In this document: one piece after another, positions 22,729 to 31,866 of the stretch
Position numbering within the stretch: the stretch's first letter is position 1
Layout: every line of letters begins with the position of its first letter
Source of the DNA: Nanobdellota archaeon
GTDB taxonomy: Archaea; Nanobdellota; Nanobdellia; Pacearchaeales; GW2011-AR1
Reading direction: 5' to 3'
NCBI GenBank assembly: GCA_030688225.1
Contig: JAUYIO010000039.1
Span: 1 to 32,707 of the forward strand
DNA: 32,707 bases
Notes under the pieces: model-generated
The model's input: only the letters and a program-made list of their open reading frames with translations
Told to the model about the DNA's origin: nothing
Databases searched by the model: none
Made by a program: the position numbers and the translations under genes

Positions 22729-25017
22729 TCAAAATTTTATATTATGCATAGCGATTAAATCCTTTTTATAATCTTCCAATTCTTTCGGAATCTTGATTTT
22801 AATTTCATCTCTTAAACTAATTCCTCTTTCTTTCTTAATCTTCCAAACTTCTGAATTGAAGTTCATAATCTTAGAAAACATTTTCTTATTATTCTTCACA
22901 GTAATTTTTCTTGGCCATTCACAGAGGTGTATACTTTTCTCTTTTTCATTTTTCCTAAAATAATTTTGATAAATTTCTTCTGTAACAAAAGGAGTTATTG
23001 GAGAAATTAATTTCAAAAGAACGAGCAGAGAATTATAAAGAGTAAATAATGCAGATTCCTTTTCCCCCTTAGAACCGTTATAGACTCTCCACTTAACCAT
23101 TTCAAGATAATTACTACAGAAATCATTCCAGAAGAAATTTTCAATTTCTGATTTTGCCCGAGAATATTCATATTTCTCAAAATTCTCTGTTACCGTTTCT
23201 ATTAAGTTATTAATTTCAGATAAGAATAACTCATCAAGGTTGATTAATTTAACTTTTTTTGGTTTATAATTTCTTAAATTCATAAAAATAAACTTAGAAG
23301 CATTAATCAATTTATTCACAAATCTTTTTCCTGCAATTAAATCATTTTCAAGATAATCCAAATCATTTCCTAACTTAGAACCAGAAGCCCAAAATCTCAA
23401 AGCATCTGCACCATATTTTTCTAAAATGTCTTTTGGTTCAACAACGTTTCCTTTTGATTTTGACATTTTTTCTCCACCAAGAGAAACAACCCCTGAAATA
23501 ACAATATCTTTCCAAGGAATTTTACCTTCGTGTAAGTAACCCTTTACAATAGTGTAAAATGCCCAAGTCCTGATTATATCATGAGCATTTGGTCTCAAAG
23601 AGAAAGGAATATTAACTTTATTTCCAAATAAAGATGAAGCTATTTGAGGAGTAAGAGAAGAAGTTGCCCAAGTATCTAAAACTTTTTCTTCAGGTTCTGC
23701 AAGGGAATTGCATTTGGAACATTTCTTTTTTGTTTGTAGAGGATCAACAGGAAGTTCTTTTTCAAGGGGTAAAATAACCTCATTACATTTGCTACATTCC
23801 CAAACAGGAATAGGAATTCCAAAATGCCTCTCACGAGAGATGTTCCAATCCCATTCTAAACCATTCACCCAATTTTCATATCGCTTAAACATGAATTTAG
23901 GATACCAATTAATTTTTTTCCCCAACTCAACAAATTTCTTTTTTTTATCAAGAATTTTAATAAACCATTGCTCTGTTGTGATAAATTCAATCGCAGTCCC
24001 ACATTTATCATGAACATTTACAATATGCTCAATCTCTTTTTGTTCATTAATCAAATCATCTTTTCTCAAATCTTCTAATATTTTTTTTCTTGCTTCTTTA
24101 ACTTTCAATTCAGAATACTTTCCCTCAGAAATTTTGCCTTGTTTGTTTAAAATCAATCTTGGAGTAAGTTTATGCCTATTAATAGCTTCTACATCAAACT
24201 TGTCACCATAAGAACAAATCATCAAAACACCTGTTCCTTTTTCAATTTCAGCTGATTTATCTGCAAGAATTGGAACTTCAAAATTGAATAAAGGAACTTT
24301 TGCCTTTTTCCCAATTATTTTTTTATATCTTTTATCAAGAGGATTAACAAAAACAGCTACGCAAGCGCCAAGCAATTCAGGACGTGTTGTGGCAATTAAC
24401 AAATCCTTTCCATCGCAGGAAAAATTTAATGTTGAAAATAAACTTTTCTCACTTTTATCTTCTAATTCTGCCTGTGCAATTGAGGTCTGACATTCAGGAC
24501 ACCAAATCGTGGGGAATTCTTTTTTATAAATTTCTTTCTTCTTAAAAAGTTCAATAAAAGATTTTTGAGAGATTTTCCTTGAATTATCATCAATAGTTGA
24601 ATAAATTTTTTCAAAATCACAAGACATTCCTAAATCTTTCCAGTCCTGCATAAAATCAGGGGTAATTTTTTTGATAGTTTTAAGGCAAAGTTCAATAAAT
24701 TCTGCTCTTGACATATCTTTACTTTTAACATTGTTTAATTTTTCAACTAACCTCTCTGTTGGAAGTCCATTATCATCTGTTCCAAAAGGATAAAAAATAT
24801 TCTCTTTTTTTTGTGCGGCAAGCATTCTCCTAAATCTTGCAATAAAATCTTGTTGAGAATATGAAAAGGCATGCCCAATATGCATTTTCCCAGAAACTGT
24901 TGGAGGAGGAGTGTCAATAGAATAACCTGTTTTCCTGTTTAAATTAGTTCTAAAAATCTTTTCTTTTTCCCAGAGTTTCTTTAATTTATTTTCAACTTCC
25001 TTAAAGTTATAATCCAT
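22729..25017 (-). CDS. valS: Valyl-tRNA synthetase
   Basis: This class I enzyme charges tRNA-Val. The HIGH motif is at residues 46-49 in PPPTVSGKMHIGHAFSYSQQ, and PFGTDDNGLPTERLVE follows. The CP1 editing domain contains ATTRPELLGACVAVFVNPLD. A zinc-site pattern is at CSKCNEVILP and CSKCNSLAEP. KMSKS occurs near residue 519 in GGEKMSKSKGNVVEP. The anticodon-binding helices include FFWNDFCSNYLEMVKWRVY. At 762 residues it is about 100 shorter than typical archaeal enzymes and ends without a C-terminal coiled coil. The catalytic motifs are intact. It heads away from the DUF424 gene, separated by 33 bases. Confidence 0.97.
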   Translation of the reverse strand: MDYNFKEVENKLKKLWEKEKIFRTNLNRKTGYSIDTPPPTVSGKMHIGHAFSYSQQDFIARFRRMLAAQKKENIFYPFGTDDNGLPTERLVEKLNNVKSKDMSRAEFIELCLKTIKKITPDFMQDWKDLGMSCDFEKIYSTIDDNSRKISQKSFIELFKKKEIYKKEFPTIWCPECQTSIAQAELEDKSEKSLFSTLNFSCDGKDLLIATTRPELLGACVAVFVNPLDKRYKKIIGKKAKVPLFNFEVPILADKSAEIEKGTGVLMICSYGDKFDVEAINRHKLTPRLILNKQGKISEGKYSELKVKEARKKILEDLRKDDLINEQKEIEHIVNVHDKCGTAIEFITTEQWFIKILDKKKKFVELGKKINWYPKFMFKRYENWVNGLEWDWNISRERHFGIPIPVWECSKCNEVILPLEKELPVDPLQTKKKCSKCNSLAEPEEKVLDTWATSSLTPQIASSLFGNKVNIPFSLRPNAHDIIRTWAFYTIVKGYLHEGKIPWKDIVISGVVSLGGEKMSKSKGNVVEPKDILEKYGADALRFWASGSKLGNDLDYLENDLIAGKRFVNKLINASKFIFMNLRNYKPKKVKLINLDELFLSEINNLIETVTENFEKYEYSRAKSEIENFFWNDFCSNYLEMVKWRVYNGSKGEKESALFTLYNSLLVLLKLISPITPFVTEEIYQNYFRKNEKEKSIHLCEWPRKITVKNNKKMFSKIMNFNSEVWKIKKERGISLRDEIKIKIPKELEDYKKDLIAMHNIKF

Positions 25018-25050
25018 TATTCTCTAAAACCCGAAGAAATTTTTAAACCT

Positions 25051-25353
25051 TTACATCAAAACCAAAGCAAACGGAATTCCCTGAATTTCCTTAATTCCTT
25101 CTTGAGAAATAATCTCTGCTTTCAAACCAGCATTCACAGAATTTTCCCCAATAATATTAAACGTAGCATCCTCTACAGACATTTTCTTCATAATTTTAAT
25201 AGTCTCTTCTTCTGAAAATTCTTCTCCTTTGAAAAAATTTTCTTTAACATCTAATTGGAATTTCCCATCTTCAGATTCAAAATTTTTTCCAACAATGTCA
25301 GAATCACAAACAGCAACTACATCTCTATATGATTTATGAATTTTAATAAACAT
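25051..25353 (-). CDS. DUF424 family protein
   Basis: The 100-residue product fits the archaeal DUF424 pattern: MFIKIHKSYRDVVAVCDSDI, GKNFESEDGKFQLDV, FFKGEEFSEEE, then FNIIGENSVNAGL and IQGIPFALVLM. The function of the family is not established. Its frequent conservation near translation genes suggests an information-processing role. Here it lies between DUF5679/aIF2-beta and valS on the same strand, which fits that association. Confidence 0.8.
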   Translation of the reverse strand: MFIKIHKSYRDVVAVCDSDIVGKNFESEDGKFQLDVKENFFKGEEFSEEETIKIMKKMSVEDATFNIIGENSVNAGLKAEIISQEGIKEIQGIPFALVLM

Positions 25354-25375
25354 AATAAAAAAGAAAAAAAGAAAT

Positions 25376-25570
25376 TTAAAAAGCTTTCTTAGCTTCGCCA
25401 GACTTCATAGCTTTTTCTGCATTTTCTTTAGACATCATAGCACACATAGATGTCCCACAATCAGGACACTTCCCCTTTGCCATGTAGCCTCCTCTTGAAG
25501 TCTGAGTCATCATAGCCTCTTTCATTTTTTGTCCCTTTTTTTTGCATTTGACACAATAAGCTTCAACCAT
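25376..25570 (-). CDS. DUF5679-type small zinc-ribbon protein
   Basis: This 64-residue protein has YCVKCKKKG (Cys6, Cys9) and KCPDCGTSMCAMM, with MTQTSRGGYMAKGKCPDCG in between, a pattern I recognise as DUF5679. Similar ribbons occur fused to topoisomerase I, so nucleic-acid binding is plausible. A strong Shine-Dalgarno sequence, AAGGAGGT, sits about 5 bases before the ATG. It lies between aIF2-beta and DUF424, in one transcription direction. Confidence 0.75.
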   Translation of the reverse strand: MVEAYCVKCKKKGQKMKEAMMTQTSRGGYMAKGKCPDCGTSMCAMMSKENAEKAMKSGEAKKAF

Positions 25571-25627
25571 TTTTAACCTCCTTGAAATATTTAGTAATTT
25601 TCTAAAGAAAATCCCCCTTTTAAAGAT

Positions 25628-26041
25628 TTAGATTTTCCCCCTCACAGAATGTTTAGCACCGCAAGCAAGACAATGAATAAAAGTCAGTCTATTTTCTTTA
25701 ATCAGTTCAGTATCTGGTTTCCCACATTCTTTGCACAAAACAAATTCCTTAACGTATTCTTCAATCTTTTGATTTATTTTTCCAGAAGGAACCTTAATAT
25801 TCAAAACAAGTCTGTCTCCCTCTCTCTGCCCAGAAGCTGCAAGCTCTTTCAACATAAATTTTTGAAAATGTTCAGGATTTCTTCTAATGTGTGATACAAT
25901 CTGAAAAAAATTAGTCAATATTGTTTTCTTCCCTTCAATATGTCCTTCAATCTTAGGAATCTCAAATCTCTGACTACCTTTAACATTCTCAGGTTGTTTA
26001 ATCTCCTTATACGCCTCGTCCAATAATTTTTCATATTCCAT
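25628..26041 (-). CDS. eif2b: Translation initiation factor aIF2, beta subunit
   Basis: This is part of the heterotrimer that delivers initiator Met-tRNA to the small ribosomal subunit. The 137-residue protein has an N-terminal helix (YEKLLDEAYKEIKQ) and the central alpha/beta domain (GKKTILTNFFQIVSHIRRNP, then FQKFMLKELAASGQREGDRL). A C-terminal zinc ribbon follows (VLCKECGKPDTELIKENRLT, then HCLACGAKHSVRG). Length and all three parts are typical. The alpha and gamma subunit genes are not in the window. It is the first gene of a run with DUF5679 and DUF424. Confidence 0.96.
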   Translation of the reverse strand: MEYEKLLDEAYKEIKQPENVKGSQRFEIPKIEGHIEGKKTILTNFFQIVSHIRRNPEHFQKFMLKELAASGQREGDRLVLNIKVPSGKINQKIEEYVKEFVLCKECGKPDTELIKENRLTFIHCLACGAKHSVRGKI

Positions 26042-26091
26042 AAAAAAACTTATTTCACTAAGTTTATAAATGTTTTATGTATCAATAGATT

Positions 26092-26277
26092 ATGAAAGAT
26101 AAAAATAAGATTTTATTTTTATTATTCTTCACAATTCTAACTTTAATTAGTGTTTTTAGATTATATTCTCTAAACCAAGATAAGATTCTCCTTGTGGTAA
26201 TTGCATTTTTTAGTCTATTGTTAATCTTAGAAGTTATATCTATTTTTTCAAAGAAAATTCGTAAATTCTTTGATTAG
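26092..26277 (+). CDS. Small membrane protein, two helices
   Basis: This 61-residue protein has two hydrophobic helices, at about residues 7-26 (ILFLLFFTILTLISVFRLY) and 33-52 (LLVVIAFFSLLLILEVISIF), with a basic tail (SKKIRKFFD). Function unknown. It is divergent from aIF2-beta and 56 bases upstream of another membrane-protein gene. The clean start and hydrophobic pattern support a real gene, but small size limits certainty. Confidence 0.5.
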   Translation: MKDKNKILFLLFFTILTLISVFRLYSLNQDKILLVVIAFFSLLLILEVISIFSKKIRKFFD

Positions 26278-26333
26278 AATCTATAAACAAAAATAACAAA
26301 AACCTTTATAATCCTTGACAATTTTATTCAATT

Positions 26334-26870
26334 ATGTCTTTGAAAAATTTAGTTATCGGAATTGCAATAATAATCCTAACAATTTCAGTTGTGGTTTACG
26401 GAGTTAGCACTTTTTACGAAGAACCAAAATATGAAGATTTTTGTGGAGATTATAGAACACAAGAAATAATTGAAACACAAGAAAGATGTGAAGAAATTGG
26501 TGGAATGTGGAATTCTTATGGAGAAATTCCTAAACCTGTCAACGGAGAAACAATTGAAGGATATTGCGACAGAGATTACACTTGCAGACAGGAATATGAA
26601 ACAGCAAATGAAAAATATTCAAGAAATCTTTTCCTGATAACTCTCCCAATTGGAATTGCGATTATTGCTCTCGGCGCAATTGTTTTCGGACTTGAAGCTG
26701 TCGGAGCAGGACTAATGGGTGGAGGAGTCGGAACAATTCTCTGGGGGGTAACTGGTTTTTGGAGATTTGCAGACGACTGGCTTAAATTCATATTATCTTT
26801 AGTAGGATTGATAGTATTAATCTGGCTTGCATATTATTTCAATAGAAAATTTTCTGGGAAAAAAAGATAA
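26334..26870 (+). CDS. Membrane protein with Cys-containing extracytoplasmic loop
   Basis: In this 178-residue protein, helix 1 is at about 5-25. A polar loop with four Cys follows (YEDFCGDYRTQEIIETQERC, then YCDRDYTCRQEYE), likely outside the cell and possibly disulphide-bonded. Helices 2-4 span about 98-168 and include a Gly-rich stretch (AVGAGLMGGGVGTILWG). The tail is basic (NRKFSGKKR). Not recognised. A TATA-like sequence (CCTTTATAAT) lies about 30 bases before the start. Confidence 0.65.
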   Translation: MSLKNLVIGIAIIILTISVVVYGVSTFYEEPKYEDFCGDYRTQEIIETQERCEEIGGMWNSYGEIPKPVNGETIEGYCDRDYTCRQEYETANEKYSRNLFLITLPIGIAIIALGAIVFGLEAVGAGLMGGGVGTILWGVTGFWRFADDWLKFILSLVGLIVLIWLAYYFNRKFSGKKR

Positions 26871-27269
26871 TCACCTACTATACATAAGAGATTCTAAAAA
26901 AGTACGAGGAAGTCCATATTTTTCTCTAATAGAATCTAAATTTTCTTCTGTAACTGCCCCCTTCTCTTTCATAATTCCTTCTAAAGATTTTTTCAACTCC
27001 ACAAACCTTTCACATTTTCTCTCATCAAATCCCAAAAGAAGAATTTCAACTTTCCCATTAGTTGCTCCAGACAAATTCATAAATTGTCTGTATAAAACTG
27101 CTCCTTCTCCTTCTGCCTCATATAATTTATTATAAACTGTACTAAAAGGCTCTACATCTTCCTTCATAACTTCCCCTACTAACTTAGAAGAGTGCGTGAT
27201 AATTGTTTCCATTAAAGGAGGCAAAAGAGCATCATCTTCATTGTTATATTCAAAATCAATTTTATACAT
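26871..27269 (-). CDS. Hypothetical protein
   Basis: This 132-residue soluble protein begins MYKIDFEYNNEDDALLPPLM and has a helical C-terminal half (ERFVELKKSLEGIMKEKGAV, ending PRTFLESLMYSR). No motif is recognised. Its stop abuts the stop of the convergent membrane-protein gene. It is followed by no further gene on its strand in that direction. Confidence 0.55.
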   Translation of the reverse strand: MYKIDFEYNNEDDALLPPLMETIITHSSKLVGEVMKEDVEPFSTVYNKLYEAEGEGAVLYRQFMNLSGATNGKVEILLLGFDERKCERFVELKKSLEGIMKEKGAVTEENLDSIREKYGLPRTFLESLMYSR

Positions 27270-27322
27270 ACCTAACCCATTAATAAAGTCTATTTAAAAT
27301 TAATTATATCAAGAAATATATA

Positions 27323-27952
27323 TCACCCCAAATATTTCACCATTCCAGGACGAGGTTCAAAAATAATTCCCTCTTCTAAAAATTTCTGAATTTCCTGTTT
27401 AATTATCACAGGAGAAATATCTCTCAAAATCATTACAAGTTTATCAACCTCAATTCCAGAATCTTCTTCAGCGCTTTTTATAGCTCCAAGAATCTTATCT
27501 TTGACAGCAACCATCTGCTCTTTTGCAGGAACTTCTGAATTCTGTCCTTTTTGTTTTTCAATTTCAAGTTTTCTCACAAGAAGATATTTTGGGTCAACAA
27601 TTTTCATAATCTCGGGAGAAATATAAATTTCATTATTCCAATATCTCAAAACACCTATAACAACAAGTGTTTCTCCTTGATTCACCTCTCCAAATATTTC
27701 AACATCATCACCAAAAGCCCTTAATTTTATTTGCCCAGAGCCATCATCAAGAGTAAATGAAGAAAATTTCCTCTCACCTTCCCTTTCAAATTTATCAACA
27801 ATATTCCCGATAACATTCACCCTTACTATATTCTTCCCACTTAATTCCAAAAATAAAAATTTCTCTCCGTTCATGTTCGGCTTCCCTGCGAGGATATCTC
27901 CGATTCTTAATTTGTATGCAACATTTCGTTTGAATTGATTTTCTTCAGGCAT
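27323..27952 (-). CDS. OB-fold nucleic-acid-binding protein, RPA32-like
   Basis: In this 209-residue protein, an OB fold spans about residues 40-125 (VRVNVIGNIVDKF, FSSFTLDDGSGQIKLRAFGD, ETLVVIGVLRYWNNEIYISP). A helical linker and a C-terminal winged-helix-like segment follow (KLVMILRDISPVIIKQEIQK, then FLEEGIIFEPRPGMVKYL). This order matches the RPA2/RPA32 subunit of archaeal and eukaryotic single-strand-binding complexes. Its start overlaps the P-loop gene by 8 bases (ATGCCTGA), and it is the third gene of the mcm operon, so a role at replication forks is likely. Confidence 0.8.
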   Translation of the reverse strand: MPEENQFKRNVAYKLRIGDILAGKPNMNGEKFLFLELSGKNIVRVNVIGNIVDKFEREGERKFSSFTLDDGSGQIKLRAFGDDVEIFGEVNQGETLVVIGVLRYWNNEIYISPEIMKIVDPKYLLVRKLEIEKQKGQNSEVPAKEQMVAVKDKILGAIKSAEEDSGIEVDKLVMILRDISPVIIKQEIQKFLEEGIIFEPRPGMVKYLG

Positions 27953-28457
27953 CTGAAATTATTATCTCCATTGTTTTGCTTAATCTTTCGTAATTGTGAA
28001 AAGGAATTTTTAATTTATCTAAAAGATAATCAAATTGCTCATCCACTCTTTTTTGAAATTCGGGTTTTGTTGAGCGCACACCATCATCTACCAAATATCC
28101 TTCCTTAATAGGAATTCTGAAAAGATGTTTATAAGTTTTTATCTTCTCAACAACAAATAATTCTAAAAGACTATTTTCTTCAAAAAGACTTGTGTAATAA
28201 ACATAACCATCTAAAATGCTCCTATCACAAATTAATAGTCTGCATCTATCCTCAAGAACCATTTCATTCACATATTGGTTATACATTATCCATTCCTGAG
28301 TTTGCTTTGTTGCTTGTTCATTTATCGGGAAAGGACAATTCCTCACAGTCTCTCCTAAAAATTCCACATTCAAATTTAATTTTTTTAACTGTGCAACCAA
28401 ATCATGGACAACCACAGTCTTTCCTGTCCCATGTGTTCCAATTAAAGCGACTTTCAT
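27945..28457 (-). CDS. P-loop NTPase/kinase-like protein (AAA_28 type)
   Basis: In this 170-residue protein, Walker A is GTHGTGKT (residues 7-14). A switch-like segment, GETVRNCPFPINEQATKQTQ, follows. The Walker B-like strand is LLICDRSILDGYVYY. The layout resembles the NadR/thymidylate-kinase-like AAA_28 group of P-loop kinases. The substrate is unknown. It overlaps mcm by 4 bases upstream and the OB-fold gene by 8 bases downstream, so the three are translated from one message. That context suggests a nucleotide- or replication-linked role. Confidence 0.75.
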   Translation of the reverse strand: MKVALIGTHGTGKTVVVHDLVAQLKKLNLNVEFLGETVRNCPFPINEQATKQTQEWIMYNQYVNEMVLEDRCRLLICDRSILDGYVYYTSLFEENSLLELFVVEKIKTYKHLFRIPIKEGYLVDDGVRSTKPEFQKRVDEQFDYLLDKLKIPFHNYERLSKTMEIIISDA

Positions 28458-30502
28458 GTCCTCTGAACATAACCCTTCCTTGGTCTGAAAATATCTCCAG
28501 AAGAGTTTAATTTAATTATTGCATCTTCAATTTCTTCTTTTCCAAGTTTTCCTTCAAGCTCTTTTTCAATTTCTTCCACAGGAATTAATTTTCCAATCTT
28601 ATCTTCAAGCCCGATTATTACTTCTCTTACTGTAATGATTTTATTCCTCTGCGACGTTGCAATCCCTGTTGAAATCCTGTCTATGTCAATTGTCTTGGAT
28701 TCATAATCATAACCAACTTGCATCAAATAATATTTCATTAAATCAATAGATCTTTTTGCATCTTCTTTTGAAACAACATTACTCAGTCTCAACTTTGCAG
28801 ATGCTTCTGACATTCTTATCAAAGCTTGCAATTGCCTTGCAGAAATTGGAATTGGCCTTACAATGCTTTCAGATGCAACAGGTTTATTTCTCAAGTCAAC
28901 ATAAAATCTCTTGATAGTTTCAACAGCTTCATCACTAAGAACAGGTCTTATCCTTTGTTTTGCATAAGCAACATATTTCCTGAAAAGTTCTCTCGGAATT
29001 TTCATTGATTCTCCCTCTCTTTGATGTTCAAACAAAACATGTTCTGCAATTCTTTCATCTTTTGATTTATTCGGCAAATCTCTCAAAGTAAAAATAACAT
29101 CAAAACGATTAATCAATGTTGGAGGCAAATCAATCTGCTGCGCAATTGGTTGATAAGGATCAAATCTTCCAAACTTAGGGTTCGCAGCTGCAAGAACACT
29201 TGTCTCTGCTCTCAAAGTCGCCTGAACATTTGCTTTTGAAACAGTTATTGTTTGCTGCTCCATTGCTTCATGCATCGCACTTCTATCATTAGGATCCATT
29301 TTCTCAAGTTCATCAATGCAAACTAATCCTTTATTTGCAAGAACCATTGCACCTGCTTCCAAGCTCCAACCTCTCAAATATTCATCTCTCACAACCGTCG
29401 CTGTAAGTCCTGCTCCTGATGCAGATTTACCAACAACATATCTTCCTTTTGGAGAAATATTTGCCATGAAATTCAGTGTAACACTCTTTGCAACACCAGG
29501 ATCTCCTATCAACAAAATATGAATGTCTCCTCTACTTTTTTGCCCGTCAGTATGGGTTTTTTTAACCCCACTAAATAATTGCAGAACAAGAGAGCCTTTT
29601 ATTTCTTCATAACCCCAGATACTTGGAGCAATACTACTTGCAAGATTTTCAAAAATATGTGGATCTTTTGACAGTTCAATAATCTTTTTCTCATCTTCGT
29701 CACTTATATCTAATTCTTCAAAAGTTTCTTCCATAGGAATTAAATTATTAACTTCTACTGCAAGTTCAAATCTTGTTGATAAACCACCAGTGCTTAATGG
29801 AACAGGGACTTCTTTCAGAATTCCAATAACTTTTATTCTGCTTCCAGGAGTTGTCTTTTCTTCCATTTTCGGTTCAACCAAATCTTCCTTAACAAAAACA
29901 TTTATTCTCTTTGGCTGTTCTCCACCCGAAAGAGATTCTGGAGATTCTTCAAGAACAAGTCTTTGAGTATCAACCATTTCTTTGCTCAATAATTTAAATC
30001 CTCCTCTTCTACCACAAGAACAACGTGAAGGTTCGTGGAATTTTTTTTCAATCTGCAAAACAGAGATAACAGTTCCGCAACTTGGACATTCAAATTTCGC
30101 ATTCACAACCTGTGGCCTCACATCTGAAGACTGCCTGATTATTCCCTCTATAACAATCATCTCATTCAAATGTTTAGAACGAATATTTCTCACTTTTATT
30201 TCCTGACTTTTTGGAAGATCAAACAATCTAACTCTAACATCTTTCATAAAACCAGACTCTTCAATCGCAAGTTCAATCAATCTTAAAGTTTCTTCAGGGT
30301 GTGAAAGAATTTCATCAGAAAGCCTACTTGAGAATTCTGTAAGTTTCATAAAATCAAGATAAACAACATTCCCTCCTTTACGAATAGACTGCCCTAAATC
30401 TTTTTTATAAAAATCAAAAAAACCCTTCGCCTCTATAATCAGATCCTCCATCTTAGGCCGAATCTGTTTCGCTTCTTTTTTTAACAACCCCTCTTCTGCC
30501 AT
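28454..30502 (-). CDS. mcm: MCM replicative helicase
   Basis: This homohexameric 3'-5' helicase unwinds DNA at the fork. In its 682 residues, the N-terminal domain carries a zinc site at about 139-163 (ECPSCGT, then CSCGRRGG) and an OB fold. The AAA+ core has Walker A GDPGVAKS (333-340), Walker B CIDELE (395-400), the pre-sensor beta hairpin MEQQTITVSKANVQATLRAE, sensor Asn in AAANPKFGRF, and the arginine finger in LINRFDVI (Arg466). A winged-helix domain ends the protein (LEGKLGKEEIEDAIIKLNSS). It is the first gene of the mcm, P-loop, OB-fold operon. Confidence 0.97.
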   Translation of the reverse strand: MAEEGLLKKEAKQIRPKMEDLIIEAKGFFDFYKKDLGQSIRKGGNVVYLDFMKLTEFSSRLSDEILSHPEETLRLIELAIEESGFMKDVRVRLFDLPKSQEIKVRNIRSKHLNEMIVIEGIIRQSSDVRPQVVNAKFECPSCGTVISVLQIEKKFHEPSRCSCGRRGGFKLLSKEMVDTQRLVLEESPESLSGGEQPKRINVFVKEDLVEPKMEEKTTPGSRIKVIGILKEVPVPLSTGGLSTRFELAVEVNNLIPMEETFEELDISDEDEKKIIELSKDPHIFENLASSIAPSIWGYEEIKGSLVLQLFSGVKKTHTDGQKSRGDIHILLIGDPGVAKSVTLNFMANISPKGRYVVGKSASGAGLTATVVRDEYLRGWSLEAGAMVLANKGLVCIDELEKMDPNDRSAMHEAMEQQTITVSKANVQATLRAETSVLAAANPKFGRFDPYQPIAQQIDLPPTLINRFDVIFTLRDLPNKSKDERIAEHVLFEHQREGESMKIPRELFRKYVAYAKQRIRPVLSDEAVETIKRFYVDLRNKPVASESIVRPIPISARQLQALIRMSEASAKLRLSNVVSKEDAKRSIDLMKYYLMQVGYDYESKTIDIDRISTGIATSQRNKIITVREVIIGLEDKIGKLIPVEEIEKELEGKLGKEEIEDAIIKLNSSGDIFRPRKGYVQRT

Positions 30503-30603
30503 ATTTAGAAAATATATAGTTTCTTTTTATAATTTTATGTTAATTAGAAGATAGGTTTTAGAAAGAAATGATTATAGCAAAGGGGTGAAATTATCTATTT
30601 GAA

Positions 30604-31011
30604 TTATACCAAATCACAAGTATTTTCTACAAAATTTCTCTCAATAACATTCCCTTCTTCATCAAGAATTATTGAAGCTTCTAACATTCCATTTCTTGTG
30701 TTCCATCCAAATATGACTCCAATTTTCATGTCTATTACATAATTTTTGTCTTCTTTATTTATCATATATTCAACCATAAAATTGGCAGTTTTAGAAAAAT
30801 TCTTAACAAGTTTATATTCCTCTATTTTACAAGTAGCACAATGAGAAACAAATGCTTTTTCTTCAATTCTCTCACAATAGTCATTAACTTCTGATTTTAT
30901 TGATTCTAAAATTTTTTCTTCAGACAATCCCTCTTTTAAAGGATTTATAAAAATTATCAAAATTACCAATATAACAGAAAGAATTATTCCTATAATTAAC
31001 TCTTTTTTCAT
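30604..31011 (-). CDS. Membrane-anchored small protein downstream of tbp
   Basis: I chose the ATG at 31011 (135 residues). A GTG at 31017, overlapping the tbp stop as GTGA, would add two residues and is also plausible. Residues about 4-24 are a hydrophobic anchor (LIIGIILSVILVILIIFI). The rest is a polar, probably extracytoplasmic domain with Cys pairs (HCATCKIEEY, and single Cys in VNDYCERI and ENTCDLV). Not recognised. It is likely co-translated with tbp, although no functional link is evident. Confidence 0.6.
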   Translation of the reverse strand: MKKELIIGIILSVILVILIIFINPLKEGLSEEKILESIKSEVNDYCERIEEKAFVSHCATCKIEEYKLVKNFSKTANFMVEYMINKEDKNYVIDMKIGVIFGWNTRNGMLEASIILDEEGNVIERNFVENTCDLV

Positions 31012-31013
31012 TT

Positions 31014-31574
31014 TCACTTCTTATAATTCTTCAAAGCAGCCTTAACATTCTTCAAAAGCTCTGCCATGCTTTCCTCAAGTTGCTGTTTGTTTTTTGTTCC
31101 TGTGCAAACAAGCTTCCCATTGCTGAACAATAAAAAAGTAGCATTAGGTTCTATCAATTTATAAACCAAACCAGGAAACTGCTCTGGCTCATATTCTGTA
31201 TTTTCCATTTCCAAAGCCAAGAAATTCAAATTAAGTTTAAGTTCAATTGTTCCAGAAGCAACAATATTTTGAACAGTGATTTTTGGCTTTGCAGTAACAT
31301 TAACATTTATTTTTCTCAATTGTTTTATCACAGCCTGAATAACTTGTCTTACTTGTTGAACCGATTTTGTCCCTGTGCAGACAAGATTTCCCGAAGAGAA
31401 AACAAGAACAGCTGATTTAGGTTCTTTAATTCTCAAAACCAAACCTGGAAAAGTCTTAGGATTATATTCAGTATTAGGTTGAGTCTTTGCAAGTTTTGTC
31501 AGAGGAACAGGTTTCTCTAAAGAGGCAGTTGCAACAATATTCTGAATTTTATAAGTGCTTTTTCCTGCAGACAT
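31014..31574 (-). CDS. tbp: TATA-binding protein
   Basis: This general transcription factor binds and bends the TATA box. The 186 residues form two direct repeats of about 90. The signatures FPGLVLRIKEPKSAVLVF followed by NLVCTGTKS, and FPGLVYKLIEPNATFLLF followed by KLVCTGTKN, are the saddle repeats. The conserved IQNIVATASL and VQNIVASGTI open the two halves. There is no acidic C-terminal tail. The TATA-like boxes in front of several genes in this window fit a standard TBP/TFB system. Confidence 0.97.
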   Translation of the reverse strand: MSAGKSTYKIQNIVATASLEKPVPLTKLAKTQPNTEYNPKTFPGLVLRIKEPKSAVLVFSSGNLVCTGTKSVQQVRQVIQAVIKQLRKINVNVTAKPKITVQNIVASGTIELKLNLNFLALEMENTEYEPEQFPGLVYKLIEPNATFLLFSNGKLVCTGTKNKQQLEESMAELLKNVKAALKNYKK

Positions 31575-31666
31575 ATATTATTTAGAAAAATTTCATTTAT
31601 AAAGGTATTGACGATACTGAATTGAAAAATACAAATCTTTAAATAGGAAAAAATAAGAAAGAATTA

Positions 31667-31858
31667 ATGACATTGTCAGAAGAATTAATAGAATCCTGTA
31701 AAAATATGAAAGGTAAGAGATACATTGATAGACATAACGGAAAAGAATACATAATAATAAGAATTGACATTGGTAAAGGAGAAATGCATGCAGAATATGA
31801 AGGCGGACTCAATGGGAACTTTGGATTAAAATATCATTTGGATGACGAACCTATTTGA
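31667..31858 (+). CDS. Small hypothetical protein, related to the next gene
   Basis: This 63-residue soluble protein contains GKRYIDRHNGKEYIIIRIDI and ends LKYHLDDEPI. The order of Gly, Asn-Gly, Tyr, Ile and a His-Leu-Asp end is repeated in the 93-residue protein that follows, so the two are probably diverged tandem duplicates of a small beta-barrel-like domain. It is divergent from tbp. Function unknown. Confidence 0.55.
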   Translation: MTLSEELIESCKNMKGKRYIDRHNGKEYIIIRIDIGKGEMHAEYEGGLNGNFGLKYHLDDEPI

Positions 31859-31866
31859 AAAATAAA

